From NCBI GenBank assembly GCA_964640665.1, contig CAZXHT010000016.1, positions 1 through 64,000 on the forward strand: 64,000 nt of DNA. The letters are read 5' to 3'. The notes beneath the pieces were generated by a model, which was not told the DNA's origin, ran no database searches, and worked only from the letters and a program-made list of their open reading frames with translations. This DNA is from DATKYQ01 sp964640665 (lineage in GTDB: Bacteria > Myxococcota > B64-G9). Every line of letters starts with the position of its first letter. The first letter of the stretch is position 1. This document shows positions 52,092 through 60,788 of this stretch, in pieces. A program made the position numbers and the translations under genes.

Positions 52092-53939
52092 ATGCCCACG
52101 GAATTTTCTGTGAACAAGCGGGACATACAGTTCGTGCTTTACGAGCAGCTCGGCGTGGAGAGTCTTTGCAGACTGCCGGTTTTCCAGGAATGCAACCGCG
52201 AGCTTTTCGAGATGGTCACCGACGAGGCGATCAAGATCGCCCTCGAGGTAATGGCGCCGATCAATTCCGTGGGCGACCGGCAGGGCCTGGTCTTCGAGGA
52301 CGGCCGGGTCACGACGCCCGAGGGCTTCAAGGAGGCTTTCAAGAAGTTCGCCGAGGGAGGCTGGATAGGTATGGTTCACGACCCGGCCTACGGGGGGCAG
52401 GGCTTGCCTAACGTCCTCAAGTTCATGTCATGGGAGATCTTCGCCGGGGCGAACGTGTCGCTCTTTTTAACCGGCATCCTGGCCGAGGGGGCCTCGCACC
52501 TGGTAGAGGCGTTCGGCAGCGATGAACTCAAGAAGATCTATTGCGAGAAGATCTACTCCGGCGAGTGGACGGGCACCATGTGTCTGACCGAGACGTCGGC
52601 AGGCTCGGACGTCGGCAACCTGAAGACCAGCGCCAGGAAAAACGGTGATCACTACCTGATCAGCGGCAACAAGATCTTCATCAGCGCCGGCGAGCATGAC
52701 ATGTCGGCGAACATCATTCACCCGGTGCTGGCCAGGATCGAGGGCGCCCCGGCGGGCACCAGGGGCATCAGCCTGTTCCTGGTACCCAAGTTCCTGGTGG
52801 GCGAAGACGGTTCGATCGGCGAACGCAACGACATGTCGTGCGGCAACATCGAACACAAGATGGGCATCAAGGCCTCGCCGACCTGCACGCTGAACTTCGG
52901 CGACGAGGGAAAATGCAAGGGCTGGTTGCTGGGAGAAGAGAACACCGGTATGCGCCAGATGTTCCAGATGATGAACGAGGCCAGGCTGGGCGTGGGCATT
53001 CAGGGACTGGGGCTGGCCGCGGCCGGATTCAACAGCGCACTGGGTTACGCCCAGGAGCGCACCCAGGGGGCCAGCCTGCGGGCCGGGAAAGACCCCCAAG
53101 CGCCGCGCGCGCCGATCATCGAGCACCCCGACGTACGGCGCATGCTGATGTACATGAAGAGCCTGGTGGACGGCATGCGCTCGTTGATGTACTCGGTGGC
53201 GCGCTTCAGCGATCTATCAGAGCACTCGCAGGATGAGAAAGAGCGCGAGCGTTGCAGTCACCTGGTCGAACTGCTGACGCCGATCTGCAAGGCATACGGA
53301 TCGAACATGGGGTTCAGGGTGAACGAGACGGCCATCCAGGTTTACGGAGGCTACGGCTATTGCCAGGAGTACCCGGTGGAGCAGTACTGCCGTGACCAGC
53401 TAATCGCCACGATATACGAGGGTACCAACGGTATCCAGGCCATGGACCTGCTGGGACGCAAGGTGGCCGGCAAGGGCGGGCTGTATTTCAAGGAGTTCAT
53501 GGAGCTTCTGGGAAAATTCATCGAGAAGAACAAGGGCCACGAGAAAATCGGCCCCCTGTGCGGTAAGCTGGGTGTAGCGGTCAAGCTGCTGGTAGAGACC
53601 ACGCAGGAACTGGGCGCCAAGCTGGGCAAGGATGTCGAGGCGGCCTTCCTGCAGGCCAGCCCCTACCTGAGCATGTTCGGGCACGTGGTGATAGCCTACT
53701 TCCTGCTTGATGCCGCCCTGGTGGCCAGCGACAAGTTCGAGGTCATCTGTAAAGAAAAAGGCGCCGCGGACGACAAGGCGCGCGCAGAGTTGCTCGGCCA
53801 AAACAGCGAGGCGGCCTTCTACCATGCGCGCGTAGCCTCGGCGCGCTTCTTCGTGCACGATGTTTTGCCAGAAGTGGGTTCCTTGAAGGAATCAATAACC
53901 TCCAAGGACAAGGCGGCGCTCGAAGTTGAGTTTTCGTGA
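52092..53939 (+). CDS. Acyl-CoA dehydrogenase, long DmdC-type
   Basis: 615 residues behind a perfect AGGAGG. The flavoprotein domains are visible: MCLTETSAGSDVGNLKTSA (FAD-binding), HKMGIKASPTCTLNF, and catalytic base Glu 443 in YEGTNGIQAMDLLGRK. The extra C-terminal helical domain (about 470-615) and total length fit the 3-methylmercaptopropionyl-CoA dehydrogenase (DmdC)/AcdA-like group, whose substrates are diverse acyl-CoAs. It oxidises the alpha-beta bond, passing electrons to ETF. Stand-alone here; the gene ends convergently with a lipoprotein gene. Confidence 0.93.
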   Translation: MPTEFSVNKRDIQFVLYEQLGVESLCRLPVFQECNRELFEMVTDEAIKIALEVMAPINSVGDRQGLVFEDGRVTTPEGFKEAFKKFAEGGWIGMVHDPAYGGQGLPNVLKFMSWEIFAGANVSLFLTGILAEGASHLVEAFGSDELKKIYCEKIYSGEWTGTMCLTETSAGSDVGNLKTSARKNGDHYLISGNKIFISAGEHDMSANIIHPVLARIEGAPAGTRGISLFLVPKFLVGEDGSIGERNDMSCGNIEHKMGIKASPTCTLNFGDEGKCKGWLLGEENTGMRQMFQMMNEARLGVGIQGLGLAAAGFNSALGYAQERTQGASLRAGKDPQAPRAPIIEHPDVRRMLMYMKSLVDGMRSLMYSVARFSDLSEHSQDEKERERCSHLVELLTPICKAYGSNMGFRVNETAIQVYGGYGYCQEYPVEQYCRDQLIATIYEGTNGIQAMDLLGRKVAGKGGLYFKEFMELLGKFIEKNKGHEKIGPLCGKLGVAVKLLVETTQELGAKLGKDVEAAFLQASPYLSMFGHVVIAYFLLDAALVASDKFEVICKEKGAADDKARAELLGQNSEAAFYHARVASARFFVHDVLPEVGSLKESITSKDKAALEVEFS

Positions 53940-53958
53940 ACAGTCTGGAACGTACCGT

Positions 53959-54477
53959 TTAAATCACGTTCACGTCGACTCTGACTTTGAAGATCAGCTT
54001 GATGCCCACCACATCGGGCAGCGGCTTCTCCAGGGTGGCGTCGATCTCGACACGCATATTGCCGGCATCCAGGTAGGGTTTCAGTTCGAGATCGGAGTCG
54101 ACGTCGAGTTCGACGCGCGTACTTCCAGTTGCGATGGGTTGCGCCGCCCAGGCCAGCCGGGCGGGCTGCATGCCGTCGGCGACCATGTTGAACTCGAGTA
54201 TATCGAAGAAGGACAGGTCCTTCGTCAAGCCGGCATGGGTGGTCATCTCGATCGAGCCTGTGAGAACGCGCATCGAGTCGACGTCGCCCGGGTCGACTCC
54301 CTGGCCCGAGAGGGCGTTGTCCAGGCTGGAGCCGAAGTTGCCCAGGCCGGGAATATTGACACCGGCGCCGCCGATCGAACCCTCCTCGATGACGCTGAAC
54401 TCGACGACATCCAGCCCGCAGGCGCTGAAAAAGACAGCCAACAAAGCCGCGGGCAGGAGAAGCGAACGTCTAATCAT
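53959..54477 (-). CDS. Lipoprotein of unknown function
   Basis: 172 residues from the ATG at 54477, preceded by GAGGTG at 5 bases; the open frame continues upstream without similarity. MIRRSLLLPAALLAVFFSAC is a lipoprotein signal. The mature region has a Gly/Asp-rich segment (GGAGVNIPGLGNFGSSLDNA) and a beta-sandwich-like C-terminus of alternating charged and hydrophobic residues (RVELDVDSDLELKPYLDAG, VGIKLIFKVRVDVNVI). No family recognised. Confidence 0.72.
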   Translation of the reverse strand: MIRRSLLLPAALLAVFFSACGLDVVEFSVIEEGSIGGAGVNIPGLGNFGSSLDNALSGQGVDPGDVDSMRVLTGSIEMTTHAGLTKDLSFFDILEFNMVADGMQPARLAWAAQPIATGSTRVELDVDSDLELKPYLDAGNMRVEIDATLEKPLPDVVGIKLIFKVRVDVNVI

Positions 54478-54514
54478 CTTGCACCTCACACATTTCGTTA
54501 CCCATTTCGTTGGT

Positions 54515-54931
54515 TCAGGTAAGCAGGTCAACGCCGCACCTGCCGGCGGCTTGCCGCATGGCCTTATCTTTTGTGGCAATTGGCAGCCCGGCCCTCATGG
54601 CCAGATCGAGGTAAGACGCATCATACGAGGAAAGACCGGTCTCACGGGCAAGTGAGAATATATTTGTGAAAATCAGGGACGTCGGTTCAATCTCAACGAT
54701 AATGGGCAGCGAGCGCACGAGTTCGACGAAGCGCACCCCGGAAGCCCTGTCGAGCCTGCCCTTTCTCTCGGCGACCAGCAGCACGTTGGTAAGCTCCAGG
54801 GGCCATATTCCAGGTACCAGTGCCCGGGACGAGGTCAGCGCCTTGAGGATCTTGTTTGAATAGCGCGATGATTCGTCCTCGAAGCACCAGGACATCACCA
54901 CCGAGTTGTCTATGACGAATTGACCGGACAA
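54515..54931 (-). CDS. VapC-type PIN toxin
   Basis: 138 residues from a TTG directly after the antitoxin stop. PIN active-site acids: Asp 8 in FVIDNSVV, Glu in PLELTNVLLV, and Asp in SSYDASYLDLAMRAGLPIAT (split), followed by TKDKAM. VapC toxins are ribonucleases, often against initiator tRNA or 23S rRNA. It pairs with the Phd/YefM-type antitoxin upstream. Confidence 0.87.
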   Translation of the reverse strand: MSGQFVIDNSVVMSWCFEDESSRYSNKILKALTSSRALVPGIWPLELTNVLLVAERKGRLDRASGVRFVELVRSLPIIVEIEPTSLIFTNIFSLARETGLSSYDASYLDLAMRAGLPIATKDKAMRQAAGRCGVDLLT

Positions 54932-55171
54932 CTAGCGCCTGCCTTCTTCAATAAGTTCTCTCAGGGAAATGCCGTCGAGCCTTCGTCCGCGGCGGAAAGC
55001 CATGATCTTGTCGATGACAAGACGTGGGTCTTCGGCCGGTCGATCGTCGATCGGACGAAGCACGGCGACCGGAACACCATGACGAGTAATAATAATCTGT
55101 TCCCCAAGAGCGACGCGATCGAGAAGACCCGGCAAATGGGTCTTGGCCTCGTATGCGCCTACGGACCTCAT
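54932..55171 (-). CDS. Phd/YefM-family antitoxin
   Basis: 79 residues from the ATG at 55171; AGAAGGAG lies 6 bases upstream. MRSVGAYEAKTHLPGLLDRV followed by GEQIIITRHGVPVAVLRP is the standard Phd/YefM N-terminal DNA-binding fold. The C-terminal part (DKIMAFRRGRRLDGISLREL) would wrap the toxin. It precedes vapC as expected, and probably represses its own promoter, where short palindromes occur. Confidence 0.9.
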   Translation of the reverse strand: MRSVGAYEAKTHLPGLLDRVALGEQIIITRHGVPVAVLRPIDDRPAEDPRLVIDKIMAFRRGRRLDGISLRELIEEGRR

Positions 55172-55186
55172 GCATAGCTCCTTCTC

Positions 55187-55232
55187 AGACCAGCCTAAGA
55201 CCAGTCTGACAGACAGATAGCCCTTCTGTCAA
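55187..55232 (-). promoter_or_regulatory. Antitoxin promoter with operator-like repeats
   Basis: On the minus strand a TTGACA lies at 55232-55227 but the matching -10 is poor. The region holds AGACCAG twice (55187-55193 and 55198-55204) and the palindrome GTCTG-A-CAGAC (55204-55214), good candidates for antitoxin binding. Confidence 0.4.
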
Positions 55233-55273
55233 CAAGAAAGACAAAAAATCTAAGCTCAACCAGCCGCCGGTGT

Positions 55274-55302
55274 TTGACAGTTGTTACCCTTGGAGATAGG
55301 AT
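55274..55302 (+). promoter_or_regulatory. Sigma-70-like promoter for the PilZ gene
   Basis: TTGACA and TAGGAT are separated by exactly 17 bases. The PilZ gene ATG follows at 55351 with AAGGG as ribosome binding site. Confidence 0.6.
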
Positions 55303-55350
55303 AACTTTGCTCATGTCGCCGGGTTTGCGTCCCGGCTTGAAGGGTTTTCT

Positions 55351-55701
55351 ATGCTCGGTGGTATCGACTACAGCGAGAAAAGAAGGGCTCAGCGAGCCCC
55401 GATCGGGATCATCGTGCGCGTCGAAACCGAGAGCGGCGGGCGGCATTACTACTCGCGCAACCTCAGCGCCAGCGGGGCCTTCCTGCTGGCGGAAGATCCG
55501 CTGGACGAGGAGACCCTGGTAGAACTGGAGATGTTCTTACCCCTGGTCAGCACGCCGGTCAAGGCTCGCGGCGAAGTCGTTTGGCACCAGCGCCAGGATC
55601 CATCAGGCTTTGCCGTCAGGTTTACCGACATCAGCGAGGGCGCCCGGAAGTTGATTCGCTGGGTGGTCGAGCGTTACCTGGGCAAGCCGCAGGAAAAGTA
55701 G
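55351..55701 (+). CDS. PilZ-domain protein
   Basis: 116 residues. The c-di-GMP-binding motifs are present: RxxxR as RRAQR (residues 11-15) and NxSxxG as NLSASGAF. Further strands ALVELEMFLPL-like and RGEVVWHQ, GFAVRFTDIS complete the barrel. Both key motifs intact suggests real c-di-GMP binding. It has its own promoter and ends 5 bases before the large BNR protein; motility or surface-protein control is possible but unproven. Confidence 0.9.
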   Translation: MLGGIDYSEKRRAQRAPIGIIVRVETESGGRHYYSRNLSASGAFLLAEDPLDEETLVELEMFLPLVSTPVKARGEVVWHQRQDPSGFAVRFTDISEGARKLIRWVVERYLGKPQEK

Positions 55702-55706
55702 CCGGT

Positions 55707-58613
55707 ATGTCCCAGCGCTGTATAGCAACCGTCATTTTTACCTGCTGGGCTTTCTTCTTTTCCACGAACGAAATCCGAGCCGGGGGCTGGGAGTGGCAGC
55801 AGCCTCGAACACATGGTCACGATCTGCTGTCGATCCACTTGGCCGGCGAGAAGGGATTGGCTGTGGGCCTGGACGGGGCAGCCGTGTACACGCTGGATGG
55901 GGGCGCAAGCTGGATGGTGGGCAGCGTCTCTGGGCGGCCCGACCTGCGGTCACTGGCCATGCTGGATGGCATGACCGGTTGGGTGGTCGGCAATGATGGC
56001 GTTGTATTGGGCACCAGCGACGGCGGTAAGCATTGGCATCCCTTCTGGTCGGGAGTCGGCACCGATCTCTACGGTGTCTCGTTCGTGCACCCGCGGATTG
56101 GCTGGGCTGCCGGCGACGCGGGAACGGTGCTGCACACGATCGACGCCGGGCGGGCCTGGATCGTCCAGCAGACGGGAGCCTACCAGGATCTGCGGGCAAT
56201 AAAGTTCATAGACGGCCTACAGGGGGCCGCGGTAGGCGAGGGCGGCTCGGTGCTGGTGACGGCGGACGGCGGGCAACACTGGACGCGGCTAAGCGGCGAC
56301 ACCTACTACACCCTGCGTGACGTGACGCTCACAGACGCCTGGCACATCATCGCGGTGGGCAACAACGGGACGATAACGCTGACGACAGACGGCCAGAGTT
56401 TTCAGCGCAACGACGATCTGTCCGAGTTGACCATTCGCAACCTGACCGCGGTGGCGCAGCCCGACCCCGCACACGTGGTTGTCGTGGGTGACCAGGGCAC
56501 GTTGCTCGCCAGCGCTGACGGCGGCCAAAACTGGGAGAAGCGCGAATCTGGTACCACGGCCGATCTGAAAGCCGTCTGGTTCGAAAACGCAGTGAGTGGC
56601 TGGGTTAGCGGCGCCGGCGGGGTCGTGCTGCAGACTGTCGATGGTGGAGCGAATTGGGAATTGCTATCGGATCCCCCCGCGCCCTGGATCAGGGCGATAA
56701 CATTTGCTGACGCGCAGCACGGCTGGGCGGCGGGAGACCAGGGCGCCATCTGGTCAACGAACGATGGCGGCAACACCTGGAGCCGTCCTGAGTCACCGAC
56801 CACGGGCCGCATTTCGGCACTGGCGGCTGTCGACGGGCAGCACGTCTGGGCGCTGGGCGCCTCGGAGTTCGGCGGTGGGCGCATATTGGCAAGTGCTGAC
56901 GGAGGCGCGAGCTGGCAGGTGCAAGTTGTGGAGTCGCCCCAGGTTTTTTACGGGGCGCACTTCCCCGACGCGAGCGACGGTTGGGCGGTTGGATATGCTG
57001 GAGTAATCTGGCACACCAGCGATGGCGGGATGCATTGGGTCGCTCAGCAATCGGCGACCTCCCAGTGGCTGAGAGGTGTCTTCTTCATCGATGCGCAGAC
57101 GGGCCTGGCGGTGGGCGACGGGGGCGCCCTGATTTCGACAAGCGACGGGGGAAGCAGCTGGCAGCTTTTGGACAGCGGCACCCAGGAAGACCTGCTGGCG
57201 ATCGATTTCGCCGACGGTCAGCATGGCTGGATAGTCGGCCGGCGGGGTGTCATGCTGGCCAGTTCAGACGGCGGAGCGAGTTGGCAAACGGTTTTACCGG
57301 GCACGGAGGATGATCTGTCCGCTGTATCTTTTCCGACGATTGAGAGGGGTTACGCCGCCGGAGAGGGCGGATTGATATTGTCGAGCAGGGATGGGGGCCT
57401 GACATGGTTTGAGCAGTATGTCCCATTCACTCAGGCTATCTTGGGTATTGACTTCGTGGATGCCGAGAGCGGCTGGGCGGCGGGCGCCGGGGGCGCGATC
57501 CTGTTCACTTCAGGAGGGGGATGCGCGCAGCACGACCCGTGCAACGGGCTGGACGATGACTGCGACGACGAGACGGACGAGGAGTTCAGCCCCCGGGAGT
57601 GCCGCATCCCGGCCTGTCCCGGCGAGACGTTGTGCGCCGAGGGAATCGAGATCTGTCCCGCGCCGGATGGCGCGGGCTCGGAGGTCTGCGACGGCAAGGA
57701 CAACGACTGCAACGGCCTGACAGACGACGGCGCGTTGTGCGGCGGCGACCAGCAGTGTGTCTGCGGTGTCTGCGCTCAAGCCTGTCCCGACAAGACCTGT
57801 CCGACGCAGGACCGCGTTTGCCGCGGCGGTTGGTGTGTTTCGCCTTGCTGCGGGGTGCGCTGCGAGAGCAACCAGTCATGCACGGCCGAAGGAAGCTGCG
57901 CGGATGTCTGCGAGCTTCAAGGCATTGAGTGTCAAGCGGGCTACGAGTGCCGCCTGGGCGAATGTGTCGAAGAAGATTGTCAAACGGCGGGCCACGAATG
58001 CCCCGCCGGTGAGATTTGTGTCGGGGACGTGTGCGCGGCGGACGCTTGTTTTGGAAAGTCGTGTGCCCCGGGCACATACTGCCGCGGGGGAGAGTGTCTG
58101 TCCCCGGCCTGCGGTTTTTGCCGGCTCGACGAAATCTGCGAAGACGGGGAGTGCCTTCGTAGCCTGTGCGCCGGGATGTCCTGCGTAGCGGCGGGGCAGC
58201 TATGCATCGACAACCAGTGCTCTGCCGACCCCTGCGAGCAGGTCTACTGTTCGCGGGGTTACGAGTGCGATCGGGGCGTGTGTGTGCCCGACGAATGCCT
58301 GTATGTGATCTGTCCGCAAGGCACGCAATGTCAGGCAGGCACCTGCGTGGTGCCTGTCGAAGACCGTGACGGTGGCCGGGACGCAGGTCAGGACGGAGGC
58401 GAAGCCGAGACAGATACTCAGCCAGACGGCGGCCTTGACGGTGACGATAGTAACCCGGCTTACGACCTGGACGGAAAAGGGTCGCCGGGCTGCGGCTGCA
58501 GTTCGAGCGAACGTAGCAAGGGCTGGGTGCCGGTAATGTTACTGCTGGCGCTCTTGGCTCTGAAACGCGGCACCAGGCGCTCTGTCAAGTGGCTCGATAT
58601 CGTCGATCCCTGA
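55707..58613 (+). CDS. Surface protein: BNR/Ycf48-like propeller, MopE repeats, Cys-rich region and MYXO-CTERM-like end
   Basis: 968 residues from the ATG at 55707. A signal peptide (1-25) precedes about 13 repeats ending in DGGxxW (SDGGKHWHP, ADGGQNWEK, SDGGASWQT), the Asp-box or Ycf48-type propeller, up to residue about 605. Two MopE-type calcium-like repeats follow (CNGLDDDCDDETDEEF, CDGKDNDCNGLTDDGA), then an EGF-like region of some 40 cysteines (about 660-880), an Asp/Gly linker, and GCGCSSSERSKGWVPVMLLL with a basic tail. That end is the Cys-motif, hydrophobic helix and basic residues of MYXO-CTERM sorting signals. It is probably exposed on the outer surface; function unknown. Confidence 0.85.
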   Translation: MSQRCIATVIFTCWAFFFSTNEIRAGGWEWQQPRTHGHDLLSIHLAGEKGLAVGLDGAAVYTLDGGASWMVGSVSGRPDLRSLAMLDGMTGWVVGNDGVVLGTSDGGKHWHPFWSGVGTDLYGVSFVHPRIGWAAGDAGTVLHTIDAGRAWIVQQTGAYQDLRAIKFIDGLQGAAVGEGGSVLVTADGGQHWTRLSGDTYYTLRDVTLTDAWHIIAVGNNGTITLTTDGQSFQRNDDLSELTIRNLTAVAQPDPAHVVVVGDQGTLLASADGGQNWEKRESGTTADLKAVWFENAVSGWVSGAGGVVLQTVDGGANWELLSDPPAPWIRAITFADAQHGWAAGDQGAIWSTNDGGNTWSRPESPTTGRISALAAVDGQHVWALGASEFGGGRILASADGGASWQVQVVESPQVFYGAHFPDASDGWAVGYAGVIWHTSDGGMHWVAQQSATSQWLRGVFFIDAQTGLAVGDGGALISTSDGGSSWQLLDSGTQEDLLAIDFADGQHGWIVGRRGVMLASSDGGASWQTVLPGTEDDLSAVSFPTIERGYAAGEGGLILSSRDGGLTWFEQYVPFTQAILGIDFVDAESGWAAGAGGAILFTSGGGCAQHDPCNGLDDDCDDETDEEFSPRECRIPACPGETLCAEGIEICPAPDGAGSEVCDGKDNDCNGLTDDGALCGGDQQCVCGVCAQACPDKTCPTQDRVCRGGWCVSPCCGVRCESNQSCTAEGSCADVCELQGIECQAGYECRLGECVEEDCQTAGHECPAGEICVGDVCAADACFGKSCAPGTYCRGGECLSPACGFCRLDEICEDGECLRSLCAGMSCVAAGQLCIDNQCSADPCEQVYCSRGYECDRGVCVPDECLYVICPQGTQCQAGTCVVPVEDRDGGRDAGQDGGEAETDTQPDGGLDGDDSNPAYDLDGKGSPGCGCSSSERSKGWVPVMLLLALLALKRGTRRSVKWLDIVDP

Positions 58614-58763
58614 GCGCGCTGAACACACGCCCTTAAAATATCGAATTAGCTACAATGTAGGGAATTTACCGACCTGGTGCGGTTTTCCGGGTTGACTGAT
58701 TTTCAACGTTTCAACTAAAGTATAAACAGGATCTCTCTTTGTGAACTTTTCGAGGACCAGTTC
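58614..58763 (+). promoter_or_regulatory. Leader region of the MopE/VWA gene pair
   Basis: A 150-base AT-rich spacer. TATAAA at 58721-58726 looks like a -10 box, but no -35 at proper distance was found; TTGACT lies 23 bases upstream. TTTCAAC occurs twice. The ribosome binding site CGAGGAC precedes the ATG at 58764. Confidence 0.35.
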
Positions 58764-60788
58764 ATGGCCAAGCTATCTGTAAGTTGTTTTTGTATTCTGC
58801 TTTTTTCGGCTTTGGCCGCCGGATGCGGCAGTTCCATCGTCGGATCCGACGACGCGCAGCCGCGCTGTAACTCCAGTGCAGACTGCGCCACGGGTTACGT
58901 CTGCCGGGACGGGGAGTGCATCGTCAAACCCGATTGCACCGATCTCGATCAAGACGGTTTCTGCGACCTGCGCGAAGGCTGCGCCGACTGTACAGACTGC
59001 AACGACAACCGGGCGGATATTTTTCCCGGGGCTGACGAGGCCTGTGACGGGGCCGACAACGACTGCGACGGCGATACGGACGAGGGTTGCCCTTGCAACA
59101 GCGGCGAGGAAAAACCCTGCGGCACCGACATCGGTGTGTGTTCGAAGGGCGTCTCCACCTGCTCAGACGGCCAGTGGGGTGATTGCCAGGGTGGGCGGCA
59201 GCCCGAGGATGCAGAGAATTGCGAAGACGACCTGGATAACGACTGCAACGGCGCCGTCAACGACGGCTGCGACTGCAACCAGGGCGACTCGCGTTCCTGC
59301 GGATCGAGCCTGGGCGAGTGCACGCCGGGCACGCAAAACTGCACAGACGATGGCGGCCAGTGGCACTGGAGCGGTTGCCTTGGTGGAACCCCGCCCGGGG
59401 ACGAGATATGCGAGGACGGGTTGGACAACGATTGCGAGGGCTCCGTCGACAACGGTTGCCCATGCGACGCCGACAAGCGCCCCTGCGGCCTGAACGTCGG
59501 CATCTGCTATGCCGGCATTCAGAACTGCCACCAGGGTGTCTGGGGCGCCTGCGAGGGAGCCGGCATGCCCGAGGACGAAACCTGCGACGGGCTGGACAAC
59601 GATTGCGATCACCTGACCGACGAGGGTTGTGAATGTCTCGACGGGGTGTTCGAGTCGTGTGGCGACGACACCGGAGAGTGCCGGGTCGGCACGCGGACCT
59701 GCGCCAATGGCCACTGGGGGCCGTGCCAGGGCGCCCAGGGGCCGGTAAACGAGTTGTGCGACGGTAAAGACAACGACTGCGACAGTCAGATCGACGAAGA
59801 CTTTCCCGATCTGATGGACGGCTGCCAGGTGGGCCTGGGAATCTGCGCCAGGCCGGGCGTTATGGTCTGCTCGTCAGACGGCAGCGTCACCGAGTGTTCG
59901 CAGAAGCAGCCGGGTCAGGGTTTTGCCGAGGCCTGCGACGGGCTGGACAACGACTGCGACGGCGAGACGGACGAAGATTTTCCGGGCGTCGGGACAGCCT
60001 GTTCCAAGGGGCAGGGCCCGTGCTATGCCGAGGGAGTGATGGTCTGCAGTCCCGGCGGAGGTGAGTTGGTATGCAACGCCGAGGATATCTCGCCCAGCGC
60101 CGAGCTGTGCGACGGCATCGACAACAACTGCGATCTCAACGTGGACGAGAATTTCCCCTATGTCGGCCTGCCTTGCAGCGCCGGCGTCGGCGAGTGTTTC
60201 ACCCAGGGTCACTACGTCTGCTCGGCTGACGGCATCCAGCAGGTCTGCGACGCCGTAGCCCCGGCAGGTAATCCCGAAGATTGCGACGGGCTCGACAACG
60301 ACTGCGACGGGCGAACCGACGAGGGCTGGATCGAACCCTGCACCGGCCCCTGCGGGGATACCGGATACCGGATCTGTGTTGCCGGATCCCCAAGCCAGTG
60401 CTACGCGCACCAGCCCGAAACGGAGCTCTGCGACTACTACGACAACAACTGCGACGGAAACACCGACGAGGGCTTCAGCGGCCTCGGAAACAACTGCGAG
60501 GCCGGCACCGGCGGCTGCCTGAGCCGCGGCTATATCGTTTGCACCGATAGCGGTACCGGCACGCATTGCAACGCCGTCGCCGGGCGTCCCCAGACGGAGG
60601 CCTGCAACGACGGCGTCGATAATGACTGTGATAACGACACCGACGGCGACGACAGCGAATGCAGCTGCCGCAACCTGGCCATGAAAGACCTGGCTCCGCT
60701 GCACGTGGTAGGAGGCGGGCTTGGGATGGTAGTTTTTGGCAGGCGTAAAAAGCGCCGTCGCGGACGAAAGAAAGAGGGTGAGTCATGA
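58764..60788 (+). CDS. MopE-repeat lipoprotein
   Basis: 674 residues. MAKLSVSCFCILLFSALAAGC is a lipoprotein signal. Ten MopE-type repeats follow with the consensus CDGxDNDCDGxTDE (for example CDGLDNDCDGETDEDF, CDGIDNNCDLNVDENF), interspersed with Cys-bearing stretches such as GTDIGVCSKGVSTC. MopE repeats occur in a methanotroph copper-binding surface protein and widely in myxobacteria; the Asp pattern resembles calcium loops. The C-terminus has a short hydrophobic piece VVGGGLGMVVFG and a very basic tail RRKKRRRGRKK. A lipobox and such a tail together are unusual. Its stop overlaps the VWA gene's ATG. Confidence 0.87.
   Translation: MAKLSVSCFCILLFSALAAGCGSSIVGSDDAQPRCNSSADCATGYVCRDGECIVKPDCTDLDQDGFCDLREGCADCTDCNDNRADIFPGADEACDGADNDCDGDTDEGCPCNSGEEKPCGTDIGVCSKGVSTCSDGQWGDCQGGRQPEDAENCEDDLDNDCNGAVNDGCDCNQGDSRSCGSSLGECTPGTQNCTDDGGQWHWSGCLGGTPPGDEICEDGLDNDCEGSVDNGCPCDADKRPCGLNVGICYAGIQNCHQGVWGACEGAGMPEDETCDGLDNDCDHLTDEGCECLDGVFESCGDDTGECRVGTRTCANGHWGPCQGAQGPVNELCDGKDNDCDSQIDEDFPDLMDGCQVGLGICARPGVMVCSSDGSVTECSQKQPGQGFAEACDGLDNDCDGETDEDFPGVGTACSKGQGPCYAEGVMVCSPGGGELVCNAEDISPSAELCDGIDNNCDLNVDENFPYVGLPCSAGVGECFTQGHYVCSADGIQQVCDAVAPAGNPEDCDGLDNDCDGRTDEGWIEPCTGPCGDTGYRICVAGSPSQCYAHQPETELCDYYDNNCDGNTDEGFSGLGNNCEAGTGGCLSRGYIVCTDSGTGTHCNAVAGRPQTEACNDGVDNDCDNDTDGDDSECSCRNLAMKDLAPLHVVGGGLGMVVFGRRKKRRRGRKKEGES

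Noticed and set aside
58900..60700. Periodic GACAACGACTGCGAC-like DNA repeats taken as a repeat array
   Set aside because: They are codons of MopE-type protein repeats with variable spacing.
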